A DNA stretch of 64,000 nucleotides from Legionella worsleiensis (lineage in GTDB: Bacteria; Pseudomonadota; Gammaproteobacteria; Legionellales; Legionellaceae): NCBI RefSeq assembly GCF_001467535.1, contig NZ_LNZC01000012.1, positions 140,546 through 204,545 on the forward strand. Reading direction: 5' to 3'. A model generated the notes under the pieces. That model had not been told where the DNA came from. It made no database searches and saw nothing but the letters and a program-made list of their open reading frames with translations. Positions 16,501-26,056 of this stretch are shown one piece after another. A program made the position numbers and the translations under genes. Within the stretch, counting starts at the first letter, position 1. Every line of letters starts with the position of its first letter.

Positions 16501-19066
16501 TTTGCTCTATACATGCGACAAAATCGATCACATGGCCGAAGTAGTGATTACTTTGTTTTTCGGGAATATGATTCAATGCATCCAGGAGATGGAGTTGCAA
16601 GTGCGGATTTTTTGCAATAATGGCACTTAAAGAAGCGAGTTGTTCTTCCATTTTTGCAATAAAACCGTCTTGGTGAACGGTTGCCAAATCACTATTTAAA
16701 ACAAGGCTTGCCATTAACTCCTGGACAACAGGAACAGGGATAGAGCCAATATTCTTTGCTTTGGTTACCAAATGTTCAATAAAATAGATGTATTTGGGAA
16801 TTAATGAGTTATTGGTACACTGCTCGATTTGATTGCGGTAATAAATTTGTCTGAATGATTCTATGGAGCGTTTATTACTCAACAGTTGAATGAGGTAGCT
16901 CATCTCTGCAATGTTCCGGGGGGCTTCTTTAGGAGTTGAAGGGAGTTTTTCCAACAAGAAGGTGAAATCTGCAGCAGTTATCAGACGGCTTAGCCTCACC
17001 ATGTGATCATTGAGCGCACGCAGTTGCTCATCGGTGGTCGCAGGATTTTGGCGCAGTATTGCCGACTCAATACGAATCAGCATCTGCGTTTGTTCTGAAG
17101 AAAGTTTCAGTTCCTGGATTGCACGAATTTGTTCTTCATTAACTCCATACTGTGCATTGACTAAGGCTTCCTTTTTCTTTGCCAGATGGCCTTGCTCAAA
17201 AGCCTCTGAAAAATGGGTTTCGACATATTCTAAAGTAGAATCCATTGAATCAAACGGAGTCGTTCGGTTATGAACTTCATCAATGATTTTAAACAAATCG
17301 TGTTTGGCAAGGGGGCGTGTCACGTCATTAAACAAGGAGAGACAAAATGTCAAATCCTTGTAATCTTTTTTACCTGCTTTCTCAAGGCGTTCAACCAGTT
17401 CATTGACATCACTGAGTTTTAATATATTAAAAGTGCTTAAGAGGGGAACAATAGTAGACCAGAATTGTTCAGGTATTCCACGGGAACGATGAGGTGATGA
17501 GATTTTGTGAATACGCCATTGTAAGTCTATGTATTTTTGCAAATCAAGCTGCCGCCAATTCTGATCGATGAAGTAAAAGCGAGCGCCTTGGTAAAAAGCA
17601 GATTTGTGTTGATTTAAAAGAACGTCCAGCTTCTTATTAAATTTCTCCAGTTTTTTAAAAGGGTTTTCTCCCTTTGCGATTCCAACTAATAGCTCGTTAG
17701 TGCCTATTTCTTTTAGAAGCTCTGTCATTCTAAGGGCAACGCTGTTTAAAAAATTAACATTAGGTAGTCGTTTCAGCTCAAATATATAATGTGCAAAAAC
17801 CCCATGAAAATGTTTATTCCCAAGGAGTTTTGAGGCCGTTGCTATGGCAAATGTAACTGATGAGCTGTTATTAACCAATTCACAAAACTGATACCAGTAT
17901 TCAAGTTCTTTTTGTTCTTCTTCCAGATTTTGCGCTTGATGAGCTTGACCTGTGGAGCTTGCCAGAAGCAAAGATCTCATTTCATTTTTGGCTTTTTTAG
18001 ACAAATTCATAGCGGCAATTTTTGCTAGTCCTTTTTGGTAATAATCCAGCGAATTACGCTGAGGCTGGTAAGCAAGATAACGCCAAAATTCATCATTATG
18101 GTTTATATGTTTAATTTTTAATCTATCATAATATTTTGAAAAATTTAGGTAAGGAATATTGTGATATTTTTTATTTGTAGTAATCCATTGGCCGTTTTGA
18201 TATTTTTTCGGCTCAAACAACTCAGGCACTAAAAAGCCGCATGGGTTATCGGTGCCTTCATAGTCACTTATTGCACGTAAAGCGCCATAGCCTGAAGTTA
18301 AATGCAATTGTAACAAGCAGTTGAATTGACTGTTGATGTCTTCATTTTTTAGATTGGGTTGGGTTAATACAGTATTCCAGCGGCTTAACAGGACTATAGG
18401 ATTAAATTCTTTGGCAAAGGTTTTAAAATCAGGTTCATAAAACGCTAAACCCAGCCGTTTGACTGTATTGGAAAAAGCAATAAATGCTTTTTTTAATTCC
18501 TCTTCTGAACAATAGGTTGTCGTTTCTGACTGTATTTTTGTGCGTAAATAGTCATACCATAGGGATTGAGGGGGTTGGAAATGGTGTTGTTGGAGTGCGT
18601 CAACAGGTTTTTTTTCTGACAGAACAACAGCCAGAGGGTTGGTTTGCGGATTTTGTTCTGCTAAAAAAGCGCTGTAGTGTAATACGTCACGAACCCCACC
18701 TCCTACAGGATTTTTGGTGAGAAAAAAACCTGAGGGCAAGTGATCAAAGTCTATGCCACTGAGAAAAAGTTTGTAATGTTGTAATATTTTTTCACAAGAG
18801 TCACCCGTTAGATAACGGACTGATTCATTTTCCCCTTCAAACCTCCTAGAGGCTTTAGCGGGATAATTACCGAATAAAGCATCCCATATAAGGTTAGGGT
18901 CATTGGTGCTGTCGGGATAAGTTTTTTTGAATAATCGTTCAAAATTGATACGGTCAACAATCAGCAGAAAGGCAGAATCGTCTGTTACATTTGCTTCCTG
19001 ATCAACATGAATTTCAGTTTGTAAATCGACCACAAAATCTGTTTGAATATAGGCTTTATCGGGCAT
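13529..19066 (-). CDS. Giant protein with SecA-like DEAD motor; effector candidate
   Basis: An 1845-residue protein. The first 1050 residues or so are mostly helical with no family I recognise. Residues about 1105-1600 are a SecA-like ATPase: Walker A GTGEGKS (about 1105), DEAD box LLIDEADKF (about 1209), a SecA-like GVSGTAR, then FGRGVDI (about 1534) and KGRTARAGKKGQYR (about 1564), which is the arginine-finger helicase motif. The tail is acidic, Pro/Glu-rich and ends NPTLS, as in Dot/Icm substrates. It is not housekeeping SecA: it is twice the length, with the motor at the C-terminal end. It probably acts as an ATP-driven remodeller, perhaps in a host cell. The ATG has AGGGGAT upstream. Confidence 0.8.
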   Translation of the reverse strand: MPDKAYIQTDFVVDLQTEIHVDQEANVTDDSAFLLIVDRINFERLFKKTYPDSTNDPNLIWDALFGNYPAKASRRFEGENESVRYLTGDSCEKILQHYKLFLSGIDFDHLPSGFFLTKNPVGGGVRDVLHYSAFLAEQNPQTNPLAVVLSEKKPVDALQQHHFQPPQSLWYDYLRTKIQSETTTYCSEEELKKAFIAFSNTVKRLGLAFYEPDFKTFAKEFNPIVLLSRWNTVLTQPNLKNEDINSQFNCLLQLHLTSGYGALRAISDYEGTDNPCGFLVPELFEPKKYQNGQWITTNKKYHNIPYLNFSKYYDRLKIKHINHNDEFWRYLAYQPQRNSLDYYQKGLAKIAAMNLSKKAKNEMRSLLLASSTGQAHQAQNLEEEQKELEYWYQFCELVNNSSSVTFAIATASKLLGNKHFHGVFAHYIFELKRLPNVNFLNSVALRMTELLKEIGTNELLVGIAKGENPFKKLEKFNKKLDVLLNQHKSAFYQGARFYFIDQNWRQLDLQKYIDLQWRIHKISSPHRSRGIPEQFWSTIVPLLSTFNILKLSDVNELVERLEKAGKKDYKDLTFCLSLFNDVTRPLAKHDLFKIIDEVHNRTTPFDSMDSTLEYVETHFSEAFEQGHLAKKKEALVNAQYGVNEEQIRAIQELKLSSEQTQMLIRIESAILRQNPATTDEQLRALNDHMVRLSRLITAADFTFLLEKLPSTPKEAPRNIAEMSYLIQLLSNKRSIESFRQIYYRNQIEQCTNNSLIPKYIYFIEHLVTKAKNIGSIPVPVVQELMASLVLNSDLATVHQDGFIAKMEEQLASLSAIIAKNPHLQLHLLDALNHIPEKQSNHYFGHVIDFVACIEQITAVLPAGEDEEAQKNMLTVYALLAHFHKNPMELLVLWNKITQLTEPKQRKFILELANNLIENNQEVSDLGALIETIKSQPQKFDILVNQCTKPPYPSIHQINSWLQTDDFQTHYQQFCMLPYGERRLDFAFDRTHFDEQKSLFQGTEDNFFTDERANELNRQLETNRTASIHDLREQVHTLRSGPMPLNNEQKMQLLCACIEMLARTTAQLDDKIPPKAISQELNTTQVMALYAMLTNPSTRLISEIGTGEGKSRITMILAACQVAQGKTVDFMTSDMALAERDFLTYNAFFSSLDIRTSLISLNTPKQLYQRGGVNFTDNSQLLLLRNRSDIVQEPFAFLEEEPERRCLLIDEADKFIHDKAKDSYNYASPSKELKGYAWIYPHLVNFVREQRGANPKDAFNAAALTEQFVEYVGIHDIDELHQSSVHHLNSHNPKQLITWLNSAHTALHMKEDHDYKVTADVDDQLKRVRDAEGYTRYTRQILVLDSGRPVEGATFALGVHQCLCAIENQKADKEAFVILPENETQRSSFPVTFMARYDKGAIYGVSGTARHEAPSAHKDINYEQYTYLIVPRHKTVRRKERNIWLAKDEQQQIEFMKHSVREQLNKRPQRPVLLICKNDKQSKRIHDALVADKELMTLVKACTRVHGLTEKNDEVKAIKEAGNPGTITISTVGMFGRGVDINADNLFVSSLYVPTFEDEKQIKGRTARAGKKGQYRMIPNMSDPDCPINGNTHNIDNEIDRIQKSMAINAVNQEEIAKLYAEFLEHVHQQFLTSLTNTPNAEHLELLQHWQNYLSEVQKDWDIKRVGLLDLIEHNKQDDFIAAFSAFTQEWEGKLTFVNKEKSFTTEKAPIVYAALLQHKGFFKETRKPIKEQRKYDVGDDGQARIYSTLFAKEIATLKGERAWFADFRAWKEGRGDLFPDVMATLRGERPLFANLRATISRLIEELKVWLTAKPEAAKEPEVSPQEAMEPKDPPANDAETNPTLS

Positions 19067-19191
19067 TATTATCCCCTGATTTATAAATTATTTTCACTTT
19101 GTAATAATATAGCACATATTCTGGTGTGGTCTCTGAGTCATATCCAATGTGTCTATGCTGTAATTTTTGTAAATTCAGCCTGAGTAGCCTT

Positions 19192-19352
19192 AATGCAGCG
19201 CAGCGCAATCAAGGTTTTAAGCGCACTGGGTATCGCATAATTTTCGCAGGTGAACGTCTTTTGTGGGCTGGTTCAAGCCTGTTCATCAGTTGCGAGCAAG
19301 GGTATCCATTGTGAGATGAAAACGGAACATTAATCTAAGGGAGCTAAATACA
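19192..19352. repeat. Dispersed intergenic repeat, copy 2
   Basis: The partner of 8905-9066, same strand. ATGCAGCGCAGCGCAATCAA starts at 19193. It lies 127 bp upstream of the SecA-like gene start and ends about 10 bp before the stop of the 812-residue gene. The paired arms are partly kept (GGTGAA with TTCATC, allowing G-U). Confidence 0.75.
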
Positions 19353-19362
19353 TAAATCGTGA

Positions 19363-21801
19363 TTACATTGAGCACTGAGCATGACTCTTTGAGTCGTCTT
19401 TTAATATGGATAATTGTTTGATTGCTTGCTGATAGATGGCATCAACTGCAGCGAATAGATGAGTAAAATAGGGATTACCTGTGTTAATGTAGATTTTGCT
19501 TTTTGTGGTGTTATTACGATAACCCTCCATGATTTTATTAATTTCGATGAGATAATCACATACAAGGCGTATAGAGGCAACAATGTCATCTAAGGATTCG
19601 GTGCCAATACTAATTCTTATGGCATCAGCAGATCCGGGCATTCTGATATATACTTTCGTTGTTTGACTGAATCCAAATCCATCTCTTCCTTCAATGCCTG
19701 ATTCCATTAAAACCCTATTTACACTGGTAAAGATATGATTGTGAATGTTGCCTGCAAAAAATGCGTTTTTATTGCATTTTATAATAATAAATCCACAACT
19801 ATTTTGCAGGGTGGTGCAAGAGGGGGCCAAATGTTTGTATGTTGCATTTGAAACAGGATTATCGATAGTAAAATAGCCTGAATTATTCACCAGTTCTTTA
19901 GGAATAGAATTAAATACATGCCAGGTTCGTTGGCGAATCAGAGAAGAATAGGCCAGAATTTCTTCTTTTCCATGTTTTAAAAAAGCCTTTGTTAATAACA
20001 CTGTAGGCGAGCTGTAATCGAAATCACCAGGCCCCCATCTAAGTTCCTCATTAATTAAGGCATCCATCTGGGTAAAATAATATGGGTTGTAGTAACCATA
20101 CATGAGGGCGGCTAACGCTTTGTCTGTGCCTAAGTGTACGTATTTATTGCCACTGTGAGAAATCAACACGCATAATGTCCCTGAGTTAATTTCTTCGTTA
20201 AATTCCATTAAAAAAAACGGAAGATAAACATCATCAAAATCACTCATGGTATTATCGATTATCACGATTAATGGTTTGTCATGTTCTTGTTTCACTCTTC
20301 GCAAACGAAATTGATTTTCTACCAATGCATTAATGTCTGTAAATTCAATTCCATTACTATTAAACTGAATATTGGACTCAAAATTGGTGATGATCAAATC
20401 GTACATAACGTCGGAAGAATAGGGTATTTCTTCACCAATAAAATCTGTTGAAAAGATATTCGAAGATATTGCAGTGCTTAAATCCTGTTCATGCTGGTAT
20501 AAAGGCAGATGAAACAGTTTTTTCAGTATATTAACCACTTCAAAATAAATGGTGTGCGGTATAAAAACCGTAATGGGTTTATCCGGTTCTTTGTCTCTAA
20601 AATAAGCAAGTGCCATATCAAAAGAAGACCAGATGGCTTGCATTGCAGATGACCTAAGAGTCATCATTTGTGGGGTAATGCCTACTGTATCTGTAATAAA
20701 TTGTTTGGCTATTTCAGATGTTTGCGAAGCAGCTTCTGCTTCTTGGTTATAGTGTAGTAGTGTCAATAAAATCGTAATTTCATCAATACACGCCTCTATG
20801 GTACGTAAGAAGGCGGGATAGGATAGTGCCGTACTGTTTTTTAGCATTTTTTTTATTCGCTGTAATGAAAACAACGAGTGCAGCTGAAGTTGTAAATCAG
20901 AAGTGGCTTCGTCAAAGGAAATGGCATGAATTAATTTCGTTAAAAATTGGCTGTAAAATAATCTCTGTTCTTTTTCCATGCCAGTACGATAGCATTGATT
21001 GTGATGATTTAAATGCATTAAGAGGGTGTTTTTTTGCTCTTCATAAGAACCGTGTGTATTTTTGATGCGTAGTGCTTGATCCATTTGGGGAATTTGATCG
21101 ATATACAGAATGGACATGAGGTATAAATAACGATCACGCATCTCTGTGACACTGTCGTATCGTTCTGCAAAATATTTAAGCTGCCAGTCCCGGTTCGGTA
21201 AGGCACCTAACATGCCTAAATGATGCAGGATATTGTTTGTTTCCTCACCAGGTATTTGTATTAGCACAACGTGCTCTGTACATTTCAGGTGTTTTATTGG
21301 TAAAAGATGGCGAATAAACGTATAAATACCTTGTCCACCACTTTTCATTAATAAATAGCGATAAATGAGCGGTAATAGGAAACGCACTACTGGAATCAGT
21401 TTCTTTGTCGAATCTGGTGTAGCAATAATGCAGCTTGATTGAGTAAGACTTAAAACTGCATTTGTCTCAAAAAAAGCTTCACGATGGTAGGCATCGTGAA
21501 AGAGTGATATTCCATGTTTTTTGTATTGGGGTATTCCTGAATTGGCTCGACCTGTATCAACCATTTGATACAGTAGTTTTGCAGATCCCCTAGCGAAGGA
21601 TGCCGGAGGAATATCCGCAATTGATAGCTCCTTGGGCAATTCCATTTTGCATTTCCCCAAGGCCGAAAAACCAGCGCTCAGAGTCATGACTCGCATCGCT
21701 TGCGCTTTAAAAATACGGTCCAATTCATGTTCCGTTTTAGACACGTTGTTCGGGTCAGTAGTTGATGAGGCAGCGCTTGAAGCGCTTTTTTTTGTAAGCA
21801 C
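19363..21801 (-). CDS. 812-residue protein with PLP fold-type-I-like C-terminal half; effector candidate
   Basis: The N-terminal 350 residues or so are helical and unrecognised. The C-terminal half resembles Cys/Met-metabolism PLP enzymes: LIVIIDNTMSD (about 513, like the family's vvDNTfa), LISHSGNKY (about 550, Ser-x-x-Lys with the likely Schiff-base lysine), and RISIGTESLDDIVASI (about 730, like the vRlSiGlEd motif near the end of such enzymes). The spacing between motifs fits. Activity is not proven and substrate is unknown. The start is GTG, 16 bp after the parB stop, with no clear ribosome site, so it may be read through from the par operon. The tail (DDSKSHAQCSM) is not distinctive. Confidence 0.6.
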   Translation of the reverse strand: MLTKKSASSAASSTTDPNNVSKTEHELDRIFKAQAMRVMTLSAGFSALGKCKMELPKELSIADIPPASFARGSAKLLYQMVDTGRANSGIPQYKKHGISLFHDAYHREAFFETNAVLSLTQSSCIIATPDSTKKLIPVVRFLLPLIYRYLLMKSGGQGIYTFIRHLLPIKHLKCTEHVVLIQIPGEETNNILHHLGMLGALPNRDWQLKYFAERYDSVTEMRDRYLYLMSILYIDQIPQMDQALRIKNTHGSYEEQKNTLLMHLNHHNQCYRTGMEKEQRLFYSQFLTKLIHAISFDEATSDLQLQLHSLFSLQRIKKMLKNSTALSYPAFLRTIEACIDEITILLTLLHYNQEAEAASQTSEIAKQFITDTVGITPQMMTLRSSAMQAIWSSFDMALAYFRDKEPDKPITVFIPHTIYFEVVNILKKLFHLPLYQHEQDLSTAISSNIFSTDFIGEEIPYSSDVMYDLIITNFESNIQFNSNGIEFTDINALVENQFRLRRVKQEHDKPLIVIIDNTMSDFDDVYLPFFLMEFNEEINSGTLCVLISHSGNKYVHLGTDKALAALMYGYYNPYYFTQMDALINEELRWGPGDFDYSSPTVLLTKAFLKHGKEEILAYSSLIRQRTWHVFNSIPKELVNNSGYFTIDNPVSNATYKHLAPSCTTLQNSCGFIIIKCNKNAFFAGNIHNHIFTSVNRVLMESGIEGRDGFGFSQTTKVYIRMPGSADAIRISIGTESLDDIVASIRLVCDYLIEINKIMEGYRNNTTKSKIYINTGNPYFTHLFAAVDAIYQQAIKQLSILKDDSKSHAQCSM

Positions 21802-21817
21802 GGATAATTACATCAAA

Positions 21818-22681
21818 TCAATTCATTAACTGCTCAATAATATTTTGCAAGACACTCGCATTTTCATAATGAATAACCAGAGAGCCTTTGCCCGCTTTTC
21901 CAGGCTTAAGTTTAATTTGCGTTTGCAGACGTTGTGCCAAATCACTCAACTTGTCTTTATACAATGGTGTTGGTTCTTGTTCTACTTTTTGTTCAATTAT
22001 GCCCGCTTTTACTCGTTCAACCAGTTTTTCGGTTTCTCGTACGGATAAATTTTTGGCGATAACGATTTGTGCCACCTGGGTTTGTTGTTCTTCATCCAGC
22101 ATCAGTAAGGCACGAGCGTGTCCCATATCTATATCACCGTGTTCTAACAGCTTTTTAACCGAAGATGACAGGGAGAGTAATCTTAGGAAATTACTTACGG
22201 CGGTTCTTGATTTACAGAGCAGATCAGCAACTTGCTGATGTGTCAGGGCAAATTCGCTGGTGAGCCTGTGCATGGCGCGAGCTTGATCCATTGCATTTAA
22301 ATCCTCACGTTGCAAATTTTCCACTAAAGCCATAGCCATAGCAGTTTCATCATCAACTTGCTTGACTATCACCGGTACTTCGTCAAGACCTGCAATTTGG
22401 CATGCTCGCCAACGTCGTTCTCCGGCAATGATTTCATACCGACCATCGTTTATTTCACGTACCAAAAGAGGTTGCAACACGCCTTGTTTTTTGATGGATT
22501 CGGCCAACTCGTTTAAAGGAGCTTGCTCCATTTCGCCACGAGGTTGATATTTTCCTGGTTGCAGGCAGTTTAGTGCTAATTTAAGGTTATCTGTTTTTGG
22601 TTTCTCATGGAGTAGCGTACTTCCAGATGTGCTTAACAAAGCGGATAGATTACGTCCCAGGCTGCTGCGTTTTACTGTCAT
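21818..22681 (-). CDS. parB: Chromosome-partitioning protein ParB
   Basis: A CTP-dependent clamp that loads at parS sites and organises the origin region. The 287-residue protein has the N-terminal CTPase motifs (QPRGEM and GERRWRA), a central HTH (LTHQQVADLLCKSRTAVSNFLRLL) and a C-terminal dimerisation helix. It is last in the mnmG-rsmG-parA-parB run, 13 bp after parA. Length and domain order are normal. No clear parS site was found by eye in the window. Confidence 0.96.
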   Translation of the reverse strand: MTVKRSSLGRNLSALLSTSGSTLLHEKPKTDNLKLALNCLQPGKYQPRGEMEQAPLNELAESIKKQGVLQPLLVREINDGRYEIIAGERRWRACQIAGLDEVPVIVKQVDDETAMAMALVENLQREDLNAMDQARAMHRLTSEFALTHQQVADLLCKSRTAVSNFLRLLSLSSSVKKLLEHGDIDMGHARALLMLDEEQQTQVAQIVIAKNLSVRETEKLVERVKAGIIEQKVEQEPTPLYKDKLSDLAQRLQTQIKLKPGKAGKGSLVIHYENASVLQNIIEQLMN

Positions 22682-22694
22682 AAATTACCTCAAA

Positions 22695-23465
22695 TTAACC
22701 TGCTACGGTTTGTTTGCTTATCACTTCAGAGGCAAGTACCATATAAGCTGCGGCTCCTGGAGATGATTTGTCATAATGTAAGGCCGGTAAGCCATGGCTT
22801 GGTGCTTCTGCCAGCCGGACATTGCGCGGAACGACTGTCCTGTACACTTTACTTGCAAAATGCTCCAATAATTGTTTGGATACTTCAGCGCACAGTCGGT
22901 TGCGTGCATCGTACATAGTCCTGAGAACCCCTTCAATATGCAATCGAGGATTTACCGTCGATTTTACTTGCTCTATAGTGGTTAATAATGCGGCCAAGCC
23001 TTCCAGAGCATAGTATTCACATTGCATGGGTATTAAGACAGAATCTGCGGCTACAAACGCATTAATCGTTAATGTATTTAACGCAGGTGGACAATCAATA
23101 AGAATAAAATCGTAATTATTTTTTATGGGTTGCAGCGCTTTAAACAAGAAGGTCTCACGATGATTGCGGTCCATGAGGCTGACCTCAGCTACAGTTAAAT
23201 CACCATTTCCCGGAATTAAATCATAGCCGCAGCTGGTAGACAGGCACGCCTGTTCTGCCAGACAATCACGCAACAAGACGTCATTGGTTGTGTGTACCAA
23301 TTGATTTTTATCCACTCCACTTCCCATGGTTGCATTACCCTGAGGATCCAGATCAATAAGCAATATCTGTTGGCGGTTTGCAGCTAAAGAAGCCGCTAAA
23401 TTAATGGCGGTAGTGGTTTTGCCCACTCCTCCTTTTTGATTCGCAATGGCAATGACTTTCGCCAT
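22695..23465 (-). CDS. parA: Chromosome-partitioning ATPase ParA
   Basis: A Walker-type ATPase that binds DNA non-specifically and moves ParB-parS complexes. The 256-residue protein begins IAIANQKGGVGKTTTAINLA (deviant Walker A with signature Lys). DLDPQGNA and IDCPPALN (Walker B) follow. It lacks an N-terminal HTH, so it is the chromosomal (Soj) type. It starts 2 bp after the rsmG stop. Confidence 0.96.
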   Translation of the reverse strand: MAKVIAIANQKGGVGKTTTAINLAASLAANRQQILLIDLDPQGNATMGSGVDKNQLVHTTNDVLLRDCLAEQACLSTSCGYDLIPGNGDLTVAEVSLMDRNHRETFLFKALQPIKNNYDFILIDCPPALNTLTINAFVAADSVLIPMQCEYYALEGLAALLTTIEQVKSTVNPRLHIEGVLRTMYDARNRLCAEVSKQLLEHFASKVYRTVVPRNVRLAEAPSHGLPALHYDKSSPGAAAYMVLASEVISKQTVAG

Positions 23466-23467
23466 AA

Positions 23468-24094
23468 TTATTCCTTGGTTGTGTTTTCAATAATGACGCA
23501 GCAGCGCTCACCCTCAACACCGGCAACAGTGTATTGTTCAACATGATAATTTTGGTGAATCATCGATAATTCCGTATCCGGGTAGCGTCCTTTCATTGCC
23601 AACCAAATTCCGTTGTCGGCAATAAGATGTTGAGTCCAATAAATCATTTGATCCAGGCTGCTGAATGCTCTACTTGTTACTGTATCAAAACCTCGAGCCG
23701 GGTGGTAGTTTTCGACTCGAGATTGTACAATTTCAAGATTTTCCAAGTCAAGTTGTCGTTTTACTTCATTTAAAAAACGAATTTTTTTTCCATTGCTGTC
23801 TAAAAGTACGAACTGTTTATCCGGTTGGGCTATGGCCAAAGGAACGCCAGGCAAACCGGCTCCAGTGCCAACATCCAAAATCCGTGTTCCTTTGAGCCAG
23901 GGTATGACTGCAAGGCTATCTAAAAGATGCTTGCTTATCATCTCCTCAGGCTTACGGACAGCAGTCAGATTGTAGGCAGTATTCCATTTTTTTAATAAAA
24001 GCAGATACTGCCATAACGAATCACCAACGGAGTTTAAGTGACATTGTTGCAGCCCACTGTCCAGTATATCTCTAAGGATTTCATCATTATTCAT
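23468..24094 (-). CDS. rsmG: 16S rRNA (guanine527-N7)-methyltransferase RsmG
   Basis: Methylates G527 of 16S rRNA using SAM. The 208-residue protein has the SAM-binding motif [17 protein letters not shown] (about residues 68-84) and the VTSRAFSSL catalytic-face segment. The start overlaps the mnmG stop (ATGA). This is the classic gidAB-par order near bacterial replication origins. Confidence 0.96.
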   Translation of the reverse strand: MNNDEILRDILDSGLQQCHLNSVGDSLWQYLLLLKKWNTAYNLTAVRKPEEMISKHLLDSLAVIPWLKGTRILDVGTGAGLPGVPLAIAQPDKQFVLLDSNGKKIRFLNEVKRQLDLENLEIVQSRVENYHPARGFDTVTSRAFSSLDQMIYWTQHLIADNGIWLAMKGRYPDTELSMIHQNYHVEQYTVAGVEGERCCVIIENTTKE

Positions 24095-25965
24095 GCGCTA
24101 AGCCGATTCTTTTTCAAATGAACCAGCAACAGTGACAACGCTGCGGGAGTAACCCCGGAAATACGGCCTGCCTGTGCTAGCGATTTGGGTTTTATTTGAG
24201 CCAGTTTTTGCATCACTTCACTGGAAAGGCCAGTTACCTTGGAGTAATCGAGATGCTCCGGAAGAATGGTGTGTTCGTACTTACGTAATTTCTCAATATC
24301 CTGTTCTTGTCGCTCTATGTATCCGGCATATTTGTTTTGAATTTCAATTTGCTCGGTAACGTCCTGGGGTAGCTCAGGTAAATTCAGTTCTTCGAGCATT
24401 AATAAATGCTGGTAATTAATTTCCGGGCGCTTTAAAAATTCAGCTGCTCTATTATCATGCTGCATGGGTTTTTCAAGTACGTGTTGCAAGGCATCATTAT
24501 GACCCACTCGCACCCAGGTATTGTGCAGTAAAGTCTGGGTTTTTTCTATGGCTTCTTTTTTATTACTAAAGCGTTCCCAGCGGGCATCTCCCACTAATCC
24601 CAACTCTCGCCCTTTTGTCGTCAGGCGCAGATCGGCATTGTCTTCACGCAGCAGCAGCCTGTATTCTGCTCTTGAGGTAAACATTCGGTAGGGTTCTTGA
24701 GTGCCGCAGGTTACCAAATCATCTATGAGCACGCCGATATACGCTTCATCACGGCGAGGACACCATAAGTCTTTACCTTGCACTTGTAAGGCTGCATTCA
24801 TTCCGGCAATAATCCCTTGGGCCGCCGCTTCCTCATAGCCGGTAGTTCCGTTGATTTGACCCGCAAAAAATAAATTAGGTATGGCTTTGGTCTGGAGAAA
24901 AGAGGTTAATCCTCGTGGATCAAAATAATCGTATTCTATAGCATATCCAGGCCTGGTGATGTGGGCGTTTTCAAATCCTTTGATGGTTCTGATGAATTGG
25001 ACCTGAACTTCCAGGGGCAAACTGGTGGATATACCATTCGGATAGATTTCCTCGGTAGTCAGTCCTTCCGGCTCAACAAAAATCTGATGCGATATTTTGT
25101 CAGCAAAACGGACCACTTTATCTTCTATGGACGGGCAATACCGTGGTCCTACTCCTTCTATAACACCTGCATACATAGGTGATTGATGCAGATTGTTACG
25201 AATGATGTCATGGGTTGCTTCTGTGGTATGGGTGATATGACAAGGCACCTGCAGTGGATGATCACTGACTGAACCCATATAAGAAAATACCGGTAACGGT
25301 GTGTCGCCTGGTTGTACCGTCATTTGGCTGAAATCAAGGGAGCGACGGTCTATTCGCGGTGGGGTTCCGGTTTTTAAACGGCCAACCGGCAATTCCAGAT
25401 CCCGCAGGCCCTTTGCTAATTTAATCGCTGGGGGATCGCCCGCTCGTCCACCGGCATATTGATTCATTCCAACGTGAATTGTTCCACCCAAAAAAGTTCC
25501 TACAGTGAGTACTACTGCACGAGCACGCAGAGTAAAGCCCATTTGGGTTATCACACCGGCAACGTTACCATTTTCGATTAATAAATCATCTACAGCTTGT
25601 TGGAACAAAACCAGATTCGGTTGATTTTGTAATTGCTCTCTTATCGCTTTTCTGTACAGTACTCTGTCTGCTTGCGCTCGTGTTGCCCGAACCGCTGGCC
25701 CTTTGGACGCATTAAGTATGCGAAATTGAATTCCGGCTTTGTCTGCTGCTCGAGCCATAGCACCATCCAGGGCATCAATTTCTTTTACCAGATGCCCTTT
25801 GCCTATTCCGCCTATGGCTGGATTACATGACATTTGGCCGAGCAAGTCCATATTGTGGGTAAGCAGCAGGGTTTGCATACCCATTCGAGCTGCTGCAAGG
25901 GCTGCCTCGGTTCCTGCGTGCCCCCCACCCACTACAATGACGTCATATACTTGTTGAAGATTCAT
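24091..25965 (-). CDS. mnmG: tRNA uridine-5-carboxymethylaminomethyl modification enzyme MnmG
   Basis: An FAD enzyme that, with MnmE, makes cmnm5U34 in tRNA. The 624-residue protein begins [20 protein letters not shown] (FAD dinucleotide fold). [19 protein letters not shown] and [13 protein letters not shown] are family motifs. I chose the ATG at 25965 because it gives the family's usual N-terminus; an in-frame 11-residue extension to 25998 has no homologous character. It is first gene of the operon; mnmE is not adjacent. Confidence 0.97.
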   Translation of the reverse strand: MNLQQVYDVIVVGGGHAGTEAALAAARMGMQTLLLTHNMDLLGQMSCNPAIGGIGKGHLVKEIDALDGAMARAADKAGIQFRILNASKGPAVRATRAQADRVLYRKAIREQLQNQPNLVLFQQAVDDLLIENGNVAGVITQMGFTLRARAVVLTVGTFLGGTIHVGMNQYAGGRAGDPPAIKLAKGLRDLELPVGRLKTGTPPRIDRRSLDFSQMTVQPGDTPLPVFSYMGSVSDHPLQVPCHITHTTEATHDIIRNNLHQSPMYAGVIEGVGPRYCPSIEDKVVRFADKISHQIFVEPEGLTTEEIYPNGISTSLPLEVQVQFIRTIKGFENAHITRPGYAIEYDYFDPRGLTSFLQTKAIPNLFFAGQINGTTGYEEAAAQGIIAGMNAALQVQGKDLWCPRRDEAYIGVLIDDLVTCGTQEPYRMFTSRAEYRLLLREDNADLRLTTKGRELGLVGDARWERFSNKKEAIEKTQTLLHNTWVRVGHNDALQHVLEKPMQHDNRAAEFLKRPEINYQHLLMLEELNLPELPQDVTEQIEIQNKYAGYIERQEQDIEKLRKYEHTILPEHLDYSKVTGLSSEVMQKLAQIKPKSLAQAGRISGVTPAALSLLLVHLKKNRLSA

Positions 25966-26056
25966 GTCTGACCATTTATTGTGTAACAAAAAGAGCAATT
26001 ATACACTTTTTTAGCAATTGTCCCAACCAAAATCCGGTTTAACCGGGACAATTTAT

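Noticed and set aside
13529-19066. Housekeeping secA
   Set aside because: The protein is twice the normal length, the motor is at the wrong end, and a DEAD box replaces the usual DEVD.
22440-22465. A parS-like sequence (TATTTCACGTACCAAA) inside parB
   Set aside because: Only about 11 of 16 bases fit the consensus, and the second half-site is lost. No good parS was found by eye.
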